A stretch of 64,000 bases of DNA from Moellerella sp963519845 (GCA_963519845.1 CAUQNX010000003.1:62001-126000); one strand, 5' to 3'; counted from the stretch's first letter, positions 9,995 to 20,068 are shown. Made by a program: numbers and translations. Notes: generated by a model from the sequence alone, not told the origin.

Positions 9995-11219
9995 ATGAGT
10001 ACTATTCTATTTATCACTAGAGTAAAAGATGGCGGGATTCTGCATTAAATCGAGGCAATAACACAGAGATATTTTAGTATTTTTCACAGCTTTTTGGGGG
10101 GGATCTCAAAAACACATGAATGTGGATGACTATTTGGATAAAACGACTCTAATTTTATAGCTCAAAGGCGAATTATCCTATTATATTAGGACTAGATATT
10201 AATATTAGATTATTTGCCTTTTTTTTATTTTTTCCACTAACCAAATTTGACTGTTTTTTGGGCCTTGTATCCTTTTATATCGAATTTAGTAATTTAGGCT
10301 CATAAAACACGTATATTCACTTAATCACTAGAGTGCTAGAGTGCTAGAGGTTTCATTTTAGTAAGTCTGACTTATGCACTATGTTAACTAAATTATTATC
10401 TACTCATTTTGATCTCCAGAATTAGCACTATTAATAAAAATATCGACAATACCTTAATCTTCCTAACGAAAAATCAGCTCACTATATGGATATAAAAAAT
10501 TAAAGTTGATGATAAAATAGTTAAGTTCTCAAATAATGAGCCAAATTTAATTCCGCCATTTTCTAAGCAAATCTATATGCTAGGAAATAGTACAAGAAAA
10601 AATGCAACATTAATTTATAGTAGTGATTTTGGCGATATGTTTACAACACAAATTTTAATCGTCACTAAGTAATTATTTAAATCACAATATCAATGTTTAT
10701 CTTTGATAATTGAAAACAGTTAAGACTATTTCTGTTTATAAAGAGATAACCTTAGCTGTTTTTGCCATAATCACCCTCTGTTTTCACTCCCAATTACAAC
10801 CATATCAATACAAGTACCCATATCGCACTATTGAATTTAGATAAAAATCTAAGGTGAGTATCTATTTTCATCGAATGATAATTAAATTTATAGCTGGATA
10901 GATTCACCTGTTCATTTTGTAAAGTAGAATTACCACCTCTAAATTTCAGCTTTAATTCTAATAGGCTAGTCTCAATCCTATATTCTTAATTAGACAAAAA
11001 AGATATGTGAATTTTATTTTATGTCTAATTAAGGTAGCATTGATTTTTAATTAAATAAATTTAATTGTTTTCTCATTAGAATCTGAAGTAAATTTCTGGC
11101 AGAGCTGATGCTACCGTTGGTCTTACAGTCACTTATTATTAAATATAAAAATAAAACGGGAGCGAAAAATCTCCCGACAAACTATTTATGGCATAGAAAT
11201 AAAAGTATCGCTCTTAACT
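9995..11219. other. 1.2-kb stretch with no intact gene
   Basis: No frame with a convincing start. It contains the upstream region of the permease, a tiny tandem repeat (unit CTAGAGTG, 10328-10350, nearly three copies) and a decayed coding fragment near 10516-10671 listed separately. The rest is AT-rich with stop codons in all frames. Confidence 0.4.
10516..10671 (+). pseudogene. Possible fimbrial-chaperone-like fragment
   Basis: An open stretch without a start codon encodes KFSNNEPNLIPPFSKQIY, then a Thr-Arg-Lys-rich segment and LIYSSDFGD before a stop. The order of an 'L-PPFS-K-Y' strand followed by a hydrophobic strand and a '-ND/D-GG/GD' turn resembles the C-terminal domain of periplasmic fimbrial chaperones. 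It is too short for more than a guess. Confidence 0.2.
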
Positions 11220-11951
11220 TTATAGAACAACTTTCTCTGAAGAATGAATTAACTCTGGAGAATTTAAATAATACCACCTCAACGTTTCCTTTATTAATTC
11301 TTCAGTAGCATCAATATATTTATCTGGTGATTCAATCGATAAAGATCGTAGAATTATAGGAATTTCAGTACAACCCATAACAAATTTATTTATTCCCATA
11401 GCTTCTAGTTTTGCGATATATGGCATAATTAATTGCAATGCTTTTTCTGACTCACCCGCTTTATAAGCGATAATACTTTGCATTATTTTATATTGATTTA
11501 ACTCATCAGGAATAAAACATTTAATACCCGCACTTGCTAGCTTATTTTGATAAAGTCCTATTTTCACTGTTGCCGTTGTTGCCAGCAAAGCAACGTATTC
11601 AATATTATCATTTATTATTCTATTACATGCTGCATTAATGATGCTGATAAATTCAATATTCACTTCATTTTTAAGCGATTCATACCAAAAATGAGCTGTA
11701 TTACAAGGCATTATAATACAAGAGACTCCAGCGTGCTCCAGTATCCTTAATGAGTTAATCATCGCAGGTAGCGGTGATGGGCCATTATGTATAATATTTT
11801 CAGTTCTATCAGGAATATCAGGTAGAGAAACTATAACTACAGGAATATGTTCCTGATCACAACTTGCCTGAGTATTATTTATTAATTTTGAAAATGCATC
11901 TGCCGTTGCACCCGGTCCCATACCACCTAAAATTCCTATTGTTTTTTTCAT
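11220..11951 (-). CDS. Aspartate/glutamate racemase family protein
   Basis: 243 aa. The start at 11951 has GGGGTG just upstream; the in-frame GTG two codons earlier is less likely. The N-terminus KTIGILGGMGPGATAD and the two catalytic-cysteine motifs MPCNTAHFW (near residue 85) and MGCTEIP (near 195) identify the cofactor-independent Asp/Glu racemase superfamily (YgeA/RacX type). It interconverts L- and D-amino acids, with aspartate the classic substrate. It is divergent from a LysR gene and 1.8 kb from a dicarboxylate/amino-acid symporter, which supports an acidic or D-amino-acid role. Confidence 0.88.
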   Translation of the reverse strand: MKKTIGILGGMGPGATADAFSKLINNTQASCDQEHIPVVIVSLPDIPDRTENIIHNGPSPLPAMINSLRILEHAGVSCIIMPCNTAHFWYESLKNEVNIEFISIINAACNRIINDNIEYVALLATTATVKIGLYQNKLASAGIKCFIPDELNQYKIMQSIIAYKAGESEKALQLIMPYIAKLEAMGINKFVMGCTEIPIILRSLSIESPDKYIDATEELIKETLRWYYLNSPELIHSSEKVVL

Positions 11952-12075
11952 GATCACCCCGCAAATAAATAGAATGATGACACAATGTTAACTTCTCGTA
12001 ATTGCAGAGTTCCTATGTGTTATGCTAAATTTGCATAATGCATTTATCGCTCTATTAATTGCTTCTGAGGCTATA

Positions 12076-12963
12076 ATGATTAGTAATTTAGAAATAAAAT
12101 GGTTGCACGATATTGTGGTACTTGAAGAGTGTAGAAGCTTTACTTTAGCTGCCGAAAAACGCAATATCTCACAGTCCTCTTTCAGTAGAAGAATACAGGC
12201 TATAGAAGCATCAGTCGGTTTTGAAATATTTGATCGAAATACTAATCCATTACAATTAACAACGGCGGGAAAGAACTTTATTGTTTATGCTAGAAATTTA
12301 CTGGATGACATCTATTTTCAAATTAATAGAATAAAAGGCGTTGATAATAGTAAACAGCGTATAAATATTGCTGCAGCTCATTCTCTTTCCGTTTTTTTAC
12401 TTCCTGAATTTATTGCTGAGTTTTCACAAAGTCCAGACAAAATATTTTTTGTTGAATCAATTAACGTTGATGAGGCTGTGCATAAATTAAAGGAAGGCCA
12501 GAGCGACTTTATTCTCTCATTTTATAATGAAGAGCTAATGACTTCACCTTTTCTTCATCATGAAGTACTTGATAGCCGACTACATCTGGTGTCACTCTGT
12601 CAGCCGGTATTTAATCCGCGTTATCAACTTAATAATACCCCACTGCCCTTAATGAAATATACCGATGAAAGTTATATGGGAAGACAGGTTAATCAGCTAT
12701 TGGATAAATATCCTCAACTGCCTTTTGAATTATCTTTTGTCTCTTCAATGAGTGATCTGCTTAAACGTATGATACTCAATGGCAGTGGTGTTGGCTGGTT
12801 ACCTGACTATTCGATAAAACAGGAAATTGCGACGGGAGAACTAGCTATTTTGGATAAAGATCTTTCCATCGGTATGGGAATTTATATTTATCGTACTGGC
12901 TCCAGACTAAATCTCTCTTCAGAACGTTTTTGGCAATTTATGAAGAACCGCAAGACAATTTAA
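12076..12963 (+). CDS. LysR-family transcriptional regulator
   Basis: 295 aa. The start at 12076 is chosen because TGAGG lies seven bases upstream and the protein then begins at the normal LysR position; an earlier ATG at 12022 would add a non-conserved leader. The winged HTH (residues 5-65) reads WLHDIVVLEECRSFTLAAEK and then SQSSFSRRIQAIE, resembling the HypT/YjiE-like subgroup; the effector domain follows. Divergent from the racemase gene, which it probably controls, and convergent with the symporter gene, from which a bidirectional terminator separates it. Confidence 0.85.
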   Translation: MISNLEIKWLHDIVVLEECRSFTLAAEKRNISQSSFSRRIQAIEASVGFEIFDRNTNPLQLTTAGKNFIVYARNLLDDIYFQINRIKGVDNSKQRINIAAAHSLSVFLLPEFIAEFSQSPDKIFFVESINVDEAVHKLKEGQSDFILSFYNEELMTSPFLHHEVLDSRLHLVSLCQPVFNPRYQLNNTPLPLMKYTDESYMGRQVNQLLDKYPQLPFELSFVSSMSDLLKRMILNGSGVGWLPDYSIKQEIATGELAILDKDLSIGMGIYIYRTGSRLNLSSERFWQFMKNRKTI

Positions 12964-12983
12964 AATAGACCGAGTACCTTGCT

Positions 12984-13020
12984 AAAAAACCTCTCCCTAA
13001 ATAATAGGCAGAGGTTTTTT
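12984..13020. terminator. Bidirectional terminator between convergent genes
   Basis: Arms AAAAAACCTCT (12984-12994) and AGAGGTTTTTT (13010-13020) are perfect complements with a 15-base loop, giving a U-tract on both strands. It serves the LysR gene (plus) and the symporter gene (minus). Confidence 0.85.
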
Positions 13021-13039
13021 TAATAATTTAACTCAGTTC

Positions 13040-14341
13040 TTATTTAGTTTCTATCGCCAGTGATGTAGAGCATAGAGGTTCAGTTGTCTTTATATCTGAC
13101 TCTCCCGCTTTTTGACTTTTTCGCTCTTCGAGTCGTGCAATCACAGCGGTTGATATACTGTTACCTACCACATTTGTTGCAGTTCGTCCCATGTCGAGGA
13201 ACTGGTCAATGGCAAGCAGTAACAATATTCCAGCTTCTGGTAAGTTGAACATGGGCAATGTTGCTGCAACTACTACAATTGATGCTCTAGCAACGCCAGC
13301 CATGCCTTTACTTGTAACCATTAAGGTTAATAGGATCAGTATTTGCTCAGTAATACTTAAATCTATTCCATAGGCGTTTGCAATAAATAACACAGCAAAT
13401 GATTGGTACATCATTGAACCATCAAGATTAAAAGAGTAGCCCAAAGGTAACACAAAGCTAGTAATTTTCTTAGGGACACCAAATTTATTCAATGCATCCA
13501 TGGTCTTAGGATAAGCGGACTCACTACTTGCCGTGGCAAAGGCTAAAGCAACAGGTTCACGAATCAGTTTACCGAGAGAGAAGACAGATTTACCTAAGAA
13601 GAAGTAGCCAGCAAAAAAGAGTACTGCCCACAATAAAGCGAGTGCAATATAGAAAAGGCCAATCAATTTACCGTAATCATATAGTAAGCCGAGTCCTTCT
13701 ACCGTCACTGCAGAGCCGATAGCGGCAAATACCGCAATGGGTGCAAAGCTCATCACATAATCAGTGATGCGGAACATGATGCGGGATAAATCTTCAATAA
13801 AAGTGGTAATGGGGCTTTTGCGATCTTTACAAACGAAAGCTAGTGCAGAACCAAAGAATATGGAAAACACTAGAATTTGTAAAATTTCATTATTCGCCAT
13901 CGCTTCAACAAAGCTCTTAGGAACAATATTAGTAATAAAGGCTTTGAAGGTAAATCCAGACGTATTTAATCCACTCTGTACGGCTTCCGCAGGTACAGTT
14001 AAATTAAGTCCAACACCAATTTGGAATATATTAACAAATGCCATGCCAATAAGTAATGAAATAACGGCGGCAGAAATAAACCAAATCATTGCCTTTACTG
14101 TAATACTGCCAACGGAAGATGAACCGCCCATTGAAACAATACCCGAGACTATTGTGGCAAATACCAATGGTGCAATAATCATTTTAATTAGACGTAAAAA
14201 TACATCCGTAATGATATTCATATATGCAGCTATTTTTTTAGCTTCCTCGGTTGATTCTGCATAATTATTAAACATCCAACCTATAATAATGCCGAGTACA
14301 ATGGCAATCATAATGTGTTTCATCAGTCTATGTCTGTTCAT
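13040..14341 (-). CDS. Dicarboxylate/amino-acid:cation symporter (DAACS)
   Basis: 433 aa membrane protein of the GltP/DctA family, which imports glutamate, aspartate or C4-dicarboxylates with protons or sodium. Visible signatures are the serine-rich re-entrant loop ATASSESAYPKTMDAL (HP1), the NLDGSMMYQS motif in TM7, and the substrate-binding TM8 motif DQFLDMGRTATNVVGN; the Arg in MGRTATN is the type that binds acidic amino-acid side chains. The last 40 residues are a hydrophilic tail. Its nearness to the racemase suggests acidic amino-acid use. Confidence 0.88.
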   Translation of the reverse strand: MNRHRLMKHIMIAIVLGIIIGWMFNNYAESTEEAKKIAAYMNIITDVFLRLIKMIIAPLVFATIVSGIVSMGGSSSVGSITVKAMIWFISAAVISLLIGMAFVNIFQIGVGLNLTVPAEAVQSGLNTSGFTFKAFITNIVPKSFVEAMANNEILQILVFSIFFGSALAFVCKDRKSPITTFIEDLSRIMFRITDYVMSFAPIAVFAAIGSAVTVEGLGLLYDYGKLIGLFYIALALLWAVLFFAGYFFLGKSVFSLGKLIREPVALAFATASSESAYPKTMDALNKFGVPKKITSFVLPLGYSFNLDGSMMYQSFAVLFIANAYGIDLSITEQILILLTLMVTSKGMAGVARASIVVVAATLPMFNLPEAGILLLLAIDQFLDMGRTATNVVGNSISTAVIARLEERKSQKAGESDIKTTEPLCSTSLAIETK

Positions 14342-14866
14342 TCTTACCCCTACTGTATTTTTATGAAGCCGCAGGTTTTTATCCAGACCCGTCTATCGGT
14401 TTCGGTTATCAGCCTTAACAAGATAGTTACATTTTTTTAACTTTAAGAGAAATGCAAATGGAAGAAATAGGATGCAAAAAATGCATAGTAGAATTAAAAT
14501 GCATAACAATTTGTTTTTTATGGAAAAATATCGATGCTTATAAATCAATATAATATGTATTTAATTTTTTGCCACACAGCTCACATTCAATATAGGAAGG
14601 ATATTTATTTTTATATAAAATAATAAATGCATATTTATTACTTATTTATCTTTATATTAGTCATCTATTTTATTTCTTGATTATGCATATTTACGATATT
14701 TATTGGCTGTCATACCGATAAATTCTTTGAAAATATCATAGAAGCAACTATTGAGAAAAAGAGTTAGAGAAATATAAAAATAATTATTTAATTGATAAGA
14801 TAAAATAAAAACAAAAGACGATAATAAAATCAAGGTGGAGATTATTCTCACCCTGATTAGTTATTA
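14342..14866. other. Intergenic region, no gene seen
   Basis: AT-rich with many stops in all frames. It separates the symporter start from the 3' end of the LacI-type gene and should hold the symporter promoter. I see no repeat or RNA gene. Confidence 0.35.
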
Positions 14867-15871
14867 TCATAAAGAGACTAAACGCTCAATTAGTGTGGTT
14901 TTCACCATAGACGGCGGTTTTACCACCTGGCCACTGGTTTTAGCCGCCATAATTTCAAATGCCTTTTCAACTATCAGATCTTCATCCTGCTTCATCGACC
15001 AGACATTATTCGAGAGAAAACTTAGCGTAATATGTTCGTCAAAAGTTCCAATATAGAGATGCGCAGGAATAGCCCCAAAATGCTGACGAACTACATTAAG
15101 TAGGCCTTCTAGGATCGGCAAGGATGAGGCGATAAAGTGAGAAGGAACTTGTTGATATTGGGCAAGATACTGTCTCATCATATGTTCACCATCACTCTTA
15201 GTATTATGTTCCGCATAAGAAACAGTGACACTATTATCATCACCATAATGATGTTTTATGGCTTGAACATAGCCGCGTAAACGTGCCGCAATTGTGGGGA
15301 GTAGCGCATCACCAGCAAAAAAGTGTATCTGTGCCTCATTGGCCTTGATCATCGCTTGAGCCAACTGAAAACCACTCTCGCAGTTATCTGAAGAGACGCA
15401 AATAGCTTCTGGTACGGAGAAATCTCTATCAAGAAATACCAAGGGTTTCTGGCGATGCTTAACATGATGAAGCTGATTTTTACGGCTGGCTGAGACAATA
15501 AAAATCCCATCGACATTACGTTCATCCATCGATTTAACCAGCTTATTTTCATTCTTAATATCACCATAAGTGCAGCTGATCGTCAGCTGACAACCTATCT
15601 GGTGGCAACGCATCTCGAGTTTTTCAGCCAATGCGGCAAAAAAGGAGTTAGAGAGACGGGGAATCACTAACCCATAGCTATCTGTTTTGTTGAGCTTCAG
15701 GCTGCGGGCAGCATGATTAACTGTATAACCGAAAATTTCGACGTAATCAGCGACTTTTTTCTGTGTTTTTGCACTGATTCGATACTTATCGCCTTTGCCA
15801 TTCAACACTAAACGTACTGTAGTAATCGACAAATTTAACTCATTCGCTATCTGTTCAACGGTTTTAGCCAT
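14867..15871 (-). CDS. LacI-family repressor of the acidic-sugar operon
   Basis: 334 aa. N-terminal LacI HTH (VEQIANELNLSITTVRLVLNG, with RSLK hinge near residue 58) resembles the FruR/Cra-type HTH, followed by a periplasmic-binding-like effector domain (YGLVIPRLSNSFFA, DGIFIVSAS, FLDRDF). As last gene downstream of the TctA gene it probably senses an intermediate of the pathway encoded by the genes before it and represses them. A 9-base hairpin in the 55-base gap may reduce its read-through expression. Confidence 0.85.
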   Translation of the reverse strand: MAKTVEQIANELNLSITTVRLVLNGKGDKYRISAKTQKKVADYVEIFGYTVNHAARSLKLNKTDSYGLVIPRLSNSFFAALAEKLEMRCHQIGCQLTISCTYGDIKNENKLVKSMDERNVDGIFIVSASRKNQLHHVKHRQKPLVFLDRDFSVPEAICVSSDNCESGFQLAQAMIKANEAQIHFFAGDALLPTIAARLRGYVQAIKHHYGDDNSVTVSYAEHNTKSDGEHMMRQYLAQYQQVPSHFIASSLPILEGLLNVVRQHFGAIPAHLYIGTFDEHITLSFLSNNVWSMKQDEDLIVEKAFEIMAAKTSGQVVKPPSMVKTTLIERLVSL

Positions 15872-15893
15872 TTATGTTCCATCATATGCTAAT

Positions 15894-15915
15894 GCCCTTA
15901 CTAAAGAGTAAGGGC
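15894..15915 (-). other. Hairpin between tctA-like gene and repressor
   Basis: Perfect 9-base stem GCCCTTACT/AGTAAGGGC with a 4-base loop, directly after the tctA-like stop. No T-run follows on the minus strand, so it looks like an attenuator or message-stabilising hairpin more than a full terminator. Confidence 0.55.
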
Positions 15916-15926
15916 AAATTTAACAA

Positions 15927-17444
15927 TCACTGAACGGGTTTTGCCCGCCATTTTTTCCACATTTTTTTCAATGTCGGTCCGATAATCGGTAGAATTAACG
16001 TCAAGATCGCAATGCCTAAAAATGTGGCGGTGATTGGACGAGTATAGAGGATTGAGAGATCCCCTTGTGACATCATCAATGCGCGGCGTAAGTTTGATTC
16101 AGCCATTGGTCCTAAGATGATACCTATAACCACTGGTGACATCGAAAAATCCAGCTTGATCATAATATACGCCAACAGCCCCGAGCCCATCATAACAAAG
16201 ACATCGGTGATATCATGATTAACAGAGTAAGCACCCACACTACATAGCACAAAGATCACCGGTACTAGAATACGACGCGGTACATCCATCACTCGAACAA
16301 ATAACTTCATACACATAAAACCAAGGATGCCGAGGAAGATATTTGCCATCATCAAACCGATAAAGATACTGTTTACTTCAACCGGATGATCGGTAAATAA
16401 CTGAGGACCTAAAGCTAATCCTTGCACCATAAAGGCGCCCATAATAATCGCCGTTGCGCCATCCCCCGGAATACCTAGCGTCATCAGTGGCACCATAGTA
16501 CCGCCAGTCACTGAGTTAGCGCCTGCTTCTGGTGCTGCAACTCCTTCCGGTGAGCCTTTACCAAACTCTTCAGGATGTTTTGACCAACGTTTCGCTTCAT
16601 TATAGGAGATAAAGGAGGAGATATCGCCGCCCGTTCCAGGGATAGCGCCGACCACTGTCCCTATTGCCGAAGAGCGCAGATAGGTAGGTAATACGCGTTT
16701 AAAATCCAACCACGTGGGTAATACCCGATAAATGCGCGCATCAATTTTTTCCATCTTCTTCTGCTTACGCTCACGATACTCCTCTTCAAAACTGATCAGT
16801 CCTTGAGAGAAAGCAAATAAGCCCACTAATATTGGGATAAAGGAGACGCCACCCATCAAATAGACAGTATCAAAAGTGAAGCGCATACCCGAGGTCATTG
16901 GATCTAAACCGATAGTGGCAATAGCCAGCCCGATTGCGCCGCCCATCAAGCCTTTAATCATCGATTGTGATGATACGCTAGTAATGATACTTATGCCAAA
17001 TACCGCAAGAGCAAAGTATTCGGCTGCTGAGAATCCAGTGGCAACTTTAGCCAATTGAGGTGCGATAACGATCAAAGCAATAGTACTGAAAATACCACCA
17101 AACATAGAACCTAAGGTTGATAGACCAAGCGCTCTGCCCGCCTCACCTTTTTTTGCCATCGGATAACCGTCTAATACAGTCGCCGCTGAAGCAGGGGTGC
17201 CCGGTGTACTGATTAGGATAGCGGTGATCGAACCCCCATAGACAGCTCCACAATACATACCTAATAGTAATAAGATCCCCGTCATTCCCTGAAAGGAGTA
17301 GGTTAATGGGAGTAGCAGTGCAATTCCCATATTGACCGTCAAACCAGGTAATGCGCCAATGATAATGCCAGCAAATACGCCTAGCAGGATCATGGTTATC
17401 GTTTCCAGACTGAAAACGACCAGAAAAGCGTCTAATATTTCCAT
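15927..17444 (-). CDS. Tripartite tricarboxylate transporter large permease (TctA)
   Basis: 505 aa, about 11-12 membrane segments. The family signature GALPGLTVNMGIALLLPLTY near the N-terminus and its internal repeat GAIPGTGGDISSFISY near residue 265 are clear. It is the main channel of a TTT transporter that imports a carboxylate (citrate in the founding system; tartrate, sugar acids and others elsewhere) with an ion gradient. It follows the TctB gene by 19 bases. Confidence 0.9.
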   Translation of the reverse strand: MEILDAFLVVFSLETITMILLGVFAGIIIGALPGLTVNMGIALLLPLTYSFQGMTGILLLLGMYCGAVYGGSITAILISTPGTPASAATVLDGYPMAKKGEAGRALGLSTLGSMFGGIFSTIALIVIAPQLAKVATGFSAAEYFALAVFGISIITSVSSQSMIKGLMGGAIGLAIATIGLDPMTSGMRFTFDTVYLMGGVSFIPILVGLFAFSQGLISFEEEYRERKQKKMEKIDARIYRVLPTWLDFKRVLPTYLRSSAIGTVVGAIPGTGGDISSFISYNEAKRWSKHPEEFGKGSPEGVAAPEAGANSVTGGTMVPLMTLGIPGDGATAIIMGAFMVQGLALGPQLFTDHPVEVNSIFIGLMMANIFLGILGFMCMKLFVRVMDVPRRILVPVIFVLCSVGAYSVNHDITDVFVMMGSGLLAYIMIKLDFSMSPVVIGIILGPMAESNLRRALMMSQGDLSILYTRPITATFLGIAILTLILPIIGPTLKKMWKKWRAKPVQ

Positions 17445-17463
17445 CTCGTGGCTCCTTTACGGC

Positions 17464-17925
17464 TTAGTCGAGAAAGACGGAGGTGGGTAGAGGCGAGTTA
17501 AATATCAGCTCGAAGAAGATGTATACGCCCGCAACGATAGTCACAGGAATAACCACCAGCGCGACTTTCTTTCTCTCATTCATCAACCACATAATGACCG
17601 GGATAAGGAGCAACGACGAAATAACAAACCCCAGATAGTACAACCCACAGGCATATAACAGCATAAATAGACCTAAACCGTATGCTCGTTTTACCGCTGT
17701 AGAACTGAGATCAACAGATTGGCTGAGATGTTGTGCTTTATGCACAATCACGCTAATCCACTGACAAACCCCGAGTAAAATAAATAAGATAGCAAGACCG
17801 TAGGGCCAAAAGCGTTCGCCGGGTACACCGTATTCGTCGAAGATGCTCATATCGCGGGAGAGGTAGATAATAAGTAGCCCGAAAGCCACTGAAATCGCAC
17901 CGATGATTGTATTAATTTTTGTCAT
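17464..17925 (-). CDS. Tripartite tricarboxylate transporter small subunit (TctB)
   Basis: 153 aa with four hydrophobic segments, the typical TctB layout. The start at 17925 has GGGAG eight bases upstream, so an in-frame upstream extension is rejected. Sequence conservation in this subunit is always low; the assignment leans on size, topology and position between TctC and TctA. Confidence 0.85.
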   Translation of the reverse strand: MTKINTIIGAISVAFGLLIIYLSRDMSIFDEYGVPGERFWPYGLAILFILLGVCQWISVIVHKAQHLSQSVDLSSTAVKRAYGLGLFMLLYACGLYYLGFVISSLLLIPVIMWLMNERKKVALVVIPVTIVAGVYIFFELIFNSPLPTSVFLD

Positions 17926-17945
17926 GTCGGGATCTCCCAGACCAA

Positions 17946-17969
17946 CCCTATCCGCCATAACGGATAGGG
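17946..17969 (-). other. Hairpin between tctC- and tctB-like genes
   Basis: Perfect 9-base stem CCCTATCCG/CGGATAGGG with a 6-base loop in the gap after the binding-protein gene. Such a hairpin can stabilise the upstream message and give more binding protein than membrane subunits. Confidence 0.6.
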
Positions 17970-17986
17970 TGGCAGTATCGTCAGTG

Positions 17987-18961
17987 TTATTTTTTCGCTG
18001 TCGCTGAAATCAGTTCAGCGTACATTTCATGGTCTTCTTTCATCATCTTAAGCGCATCATCACCAACGATGACCACAGGCATAATCCCCTGTTTTTTCAG
18101 CGCTTCCTGATACTCAGGTTTTTGAACGACTTCAGTAAATGCAGCAATTAACTCATCTTTCACATTATCTGGAACACCAGCAGTAGTCGCTAATACTGCC
18201 CATGCACGCATTTTCACGTTAGTGTCCAAATTCAGTGCTTCTTTAAAGGTAGGAACTTCAGGAATTAATGGAAAACGGCTCTCATCCATTACACCCAGCA
18301 CACGTAAAATACCCGCATCCGCTTGAGATTTAACCGCACCCGGAGTGGTCAATACGCCATCGAGGTGATTACCCACTAACGCTGCAATTGAAGGGCCAGT
18401 GCCTTCGTTATAAGGGATATGATTGAATTTTGTGCCTGTTGTGCGCTCAATATTCACCCCTGCCAGATGATAAATCGCGCCCATGCCAGAGTTGCCCACT
18501 TTCAGTTTGCCCGGATTGGCTTTTGCACCATCAATAAACTCTTGTAAGGTTTTATAGGGTGAATCCGCATTCACCACCAGCACCACGGGATCAGCAATGG
18601 TCGTGGCGATTGGGGTAAAATCCTTATAGGTCACTGGTGATTTACCTTGATGTGGGAACATCGCCAATTCAACGGTTGTCATCACTAGTTTTGCGCCATC
18701 TGGACGCGCTTTAGCCACTTCAATCAGCCCAGTCAGGCCATTACCTGCGGGTTTATTGACGGGAACAAAAATACGCCCTGCTGGCATAATATCTTTAGCA
18801 AACTCAGTAATGGTTCTTGCCGAAGTATCAGTTCCTCCGCCCGGATTTTTCGGGATAATCACATCAATATTTTTTGTTGGATACGTTAACTGTGCCGCAA
18901 TCGCGTTGCTCATGCCCAACGTCATCGTAATTGCTAATGCTGCGAGTAGACTCTTTTTCAT
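17987..18961 (-). CDS. Tripartite tricarboxylate transporter binding protein (TctC)
   Basis: 324 aa. The start MKKSLLAALAI at 18961 follows GAGAAAGG; a Sec signal peptide ends near AIAAQLTYP. The family marks are YPTKNIDVIIPKNPGGGTDT at the mature N-terminus, GLTGLIEVAKARPDG, and the PEVPTFKEA segment. It binds the carboxylated substrate in the periplasm and delivers it to TctAB. Located between the sialidase-like gene and tctB, it ties uptake to the upstream enzymes. Confidence 0.9.
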   Translation of the reverse strand: MKKSLLAALAITMTLGMSNAIAAQLTYPTKNIDVIIPKNPGGGTDTSARTITEFAKDIMPAGRIFVPVNKPAGNGLTGLIEVAKARPDGAKLVMTTVELAMFPHQGKSPVTYKDFTPIATTIADPVVLVVNADSPYKTLQEFIDGAKANPGKLKVGNSGMGAIYHLAGVNIERTTGTKFNHIPYNEGTGPSIAALVGNHLDGVLTTPGAVKSQADAGILRVLGVMDESRFPLIPEVPTFKEALNLDTNVKMRAWAVLATTAGVPDNVKDELIAAFTEVVQKPEYQEALKKQGIMPVVIVGDDALKMMKEDHEMYAELISATAKK

Positions 18962-18980
18962 AAAACCTTTCTCCACGTTT

Positions 18981-20033
18981 TTATTGAGTAGCCACTAACT
19001 GCTGATAAACAATGTTTTTTCTATTCCAGGTATAAGTAATATGTAGGGTATTATTTTCAGCAATTATGGCCGGATATGAAAATTCGCCTTCCCCATCCAA
19101 TAAATCGAACGGTTCGGACCAAGTGATGCCATTATCCATTGAGATGCTGGCAGAAATGGGATAACGTCGGCTCCAGTTGCCTGAATTCGGGTTATAGATC
19201 AACACCAGTTGACCTTCTGCAAAAGAGACCACATCGATGCCGCTATTATTATTTGGTAATGTTGTTGCATACGCTGGACACCAAGTACGTCCATAATCCG
19301 TAGAATCGCTACGATAAACCACACCGCGCGTACTACGCATCATGGCGTGAACATGTCCGAAATCAGATTCCCATAATGTTGGTTGTATTACGCCGTCCCA
19401 TTGAAAAACACGCGCTAGATCTGTCTCCCATAGAGCATCATCCTTTAAGCCCTGCCAGATTTCATGTTCCGCTTGTTGACCTTGCTGGTGCTCAATCGGA
19501 ATATCCACTCGCTGCCAGTGCCGTCCCTTGTCGCTAGAAATATCAACAAAGGCGTCCCAGTATCGATCATCTTCGACCGATCCCGCCGCTAACCACTCGC
19601 CGTTCGACATCACTAATAATTTGTTTCTCACAGGGCCTCTAGGCGTGAGATCACCGGGAACCAATTCACAAGGCGAACTCCAGCTATTTCCACCATCAGT
19701 CGAAATTACATAGCCAGTGACCCAGCTATGAACATCAAGGCCGATTTTGTAAAACAACCAGATATCGCCTGTGGGATTATCCACATGTAGAACTGGATTC
19801 CAATGTGCCACGCCCGGATTTTTGACAACAGGCTGTGCGTTCGACCATTTATCACCCTCTTTTATGGCGAGCCAGATGGCTGTGTTACCACTACCCTCTT
19901 TATCGCCAGCAAAAAAAGCAGTCAACAAACGGTTAGTTCCGGGAATATACACGATCGTCGATGCGTGACAGTGATTAAAAAGTGTATGTGTCTGCGCTAG
20001 CACAAACTCTGTTTGTTTGATCACGAAAGGCAT
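18981..20033 (-). CDS. Cytoplasmic sialidase-like (BNR repeat) protein
   Basis: 350 aa with no signal peptide. Asp-box/BNR motifs are visible as STDGGNSWSS, SSDKGRHWQ, STDYGRTWCP and SMDNGITWSE, and the N-terminus has the HASTIVYIPGTNRLLTAFF pattern of the BNR_2 'exo-alpha-sialidase-like' family, so it is a six-bladed propeller. The classic secreted-sialidase FRIP motif is absent. Known members include neuraminidases and unrelated glycosidases or lyases. Because it is intracellular and sits in an operon with a carboxylate importer, I infer that it cleaves or modifies an imported acidic saccharide; true sialidase activity is not supported. Confidence 0.75.
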   Translation of the reverse strand: MPFVIKQTEFVLAQTHTLFNHCHASTIVYIPGTNRLLTAFFAGDKEGSGNTAIWLAIKEGDKWSNAQPVVKNPGVAHWNPVLHVDNPTGDIWLFYKIGLDVHSWVTGYVISTDGGNSWSSPCELVPGDLTPRGPVRNKLLVMSNGEWLAAGSVEDDRYWDAFVDISSDKGRHWQRVDIPIEHQQGQQAEHEIWQGLKDDALWETDLARVFQWDGVIQPTLWESDFGHVHAMMRSTRGVVYRSDSTDYGRTWCPAYATTLPNNNSGIDVVSFAEGQLVLIYNPNSGNWSRRYPISASISMDNGITWSEPFDLLDGEGEFSYPAIIAENNTLHITYTWNRKNIVYQQLVATQ

Positions 20034-20068
20034 ATATCCCCCACAGAATCTAAATTAAAATAAGACGA

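Noticed and set aside
10328..10350. Operator or CRISPR-like repeat made of CTAGAGTG units
   Set aside because: Less than three copies of an 8-base unit, with no spacers and no nearby symmetrical pair; too short to support any role.
13191..14264. Plus-strand open frames inside the symporter and other long genes
   Set aside because: They lie antisense within clearly coding genes, have no ribosome sites and encode unlikely proteins.
18981..20033. A secreted virulence sialidase
   Set aside because: There is no signal peptide and no FRIP motif, and the neighbours suggest intracellular catabolism.
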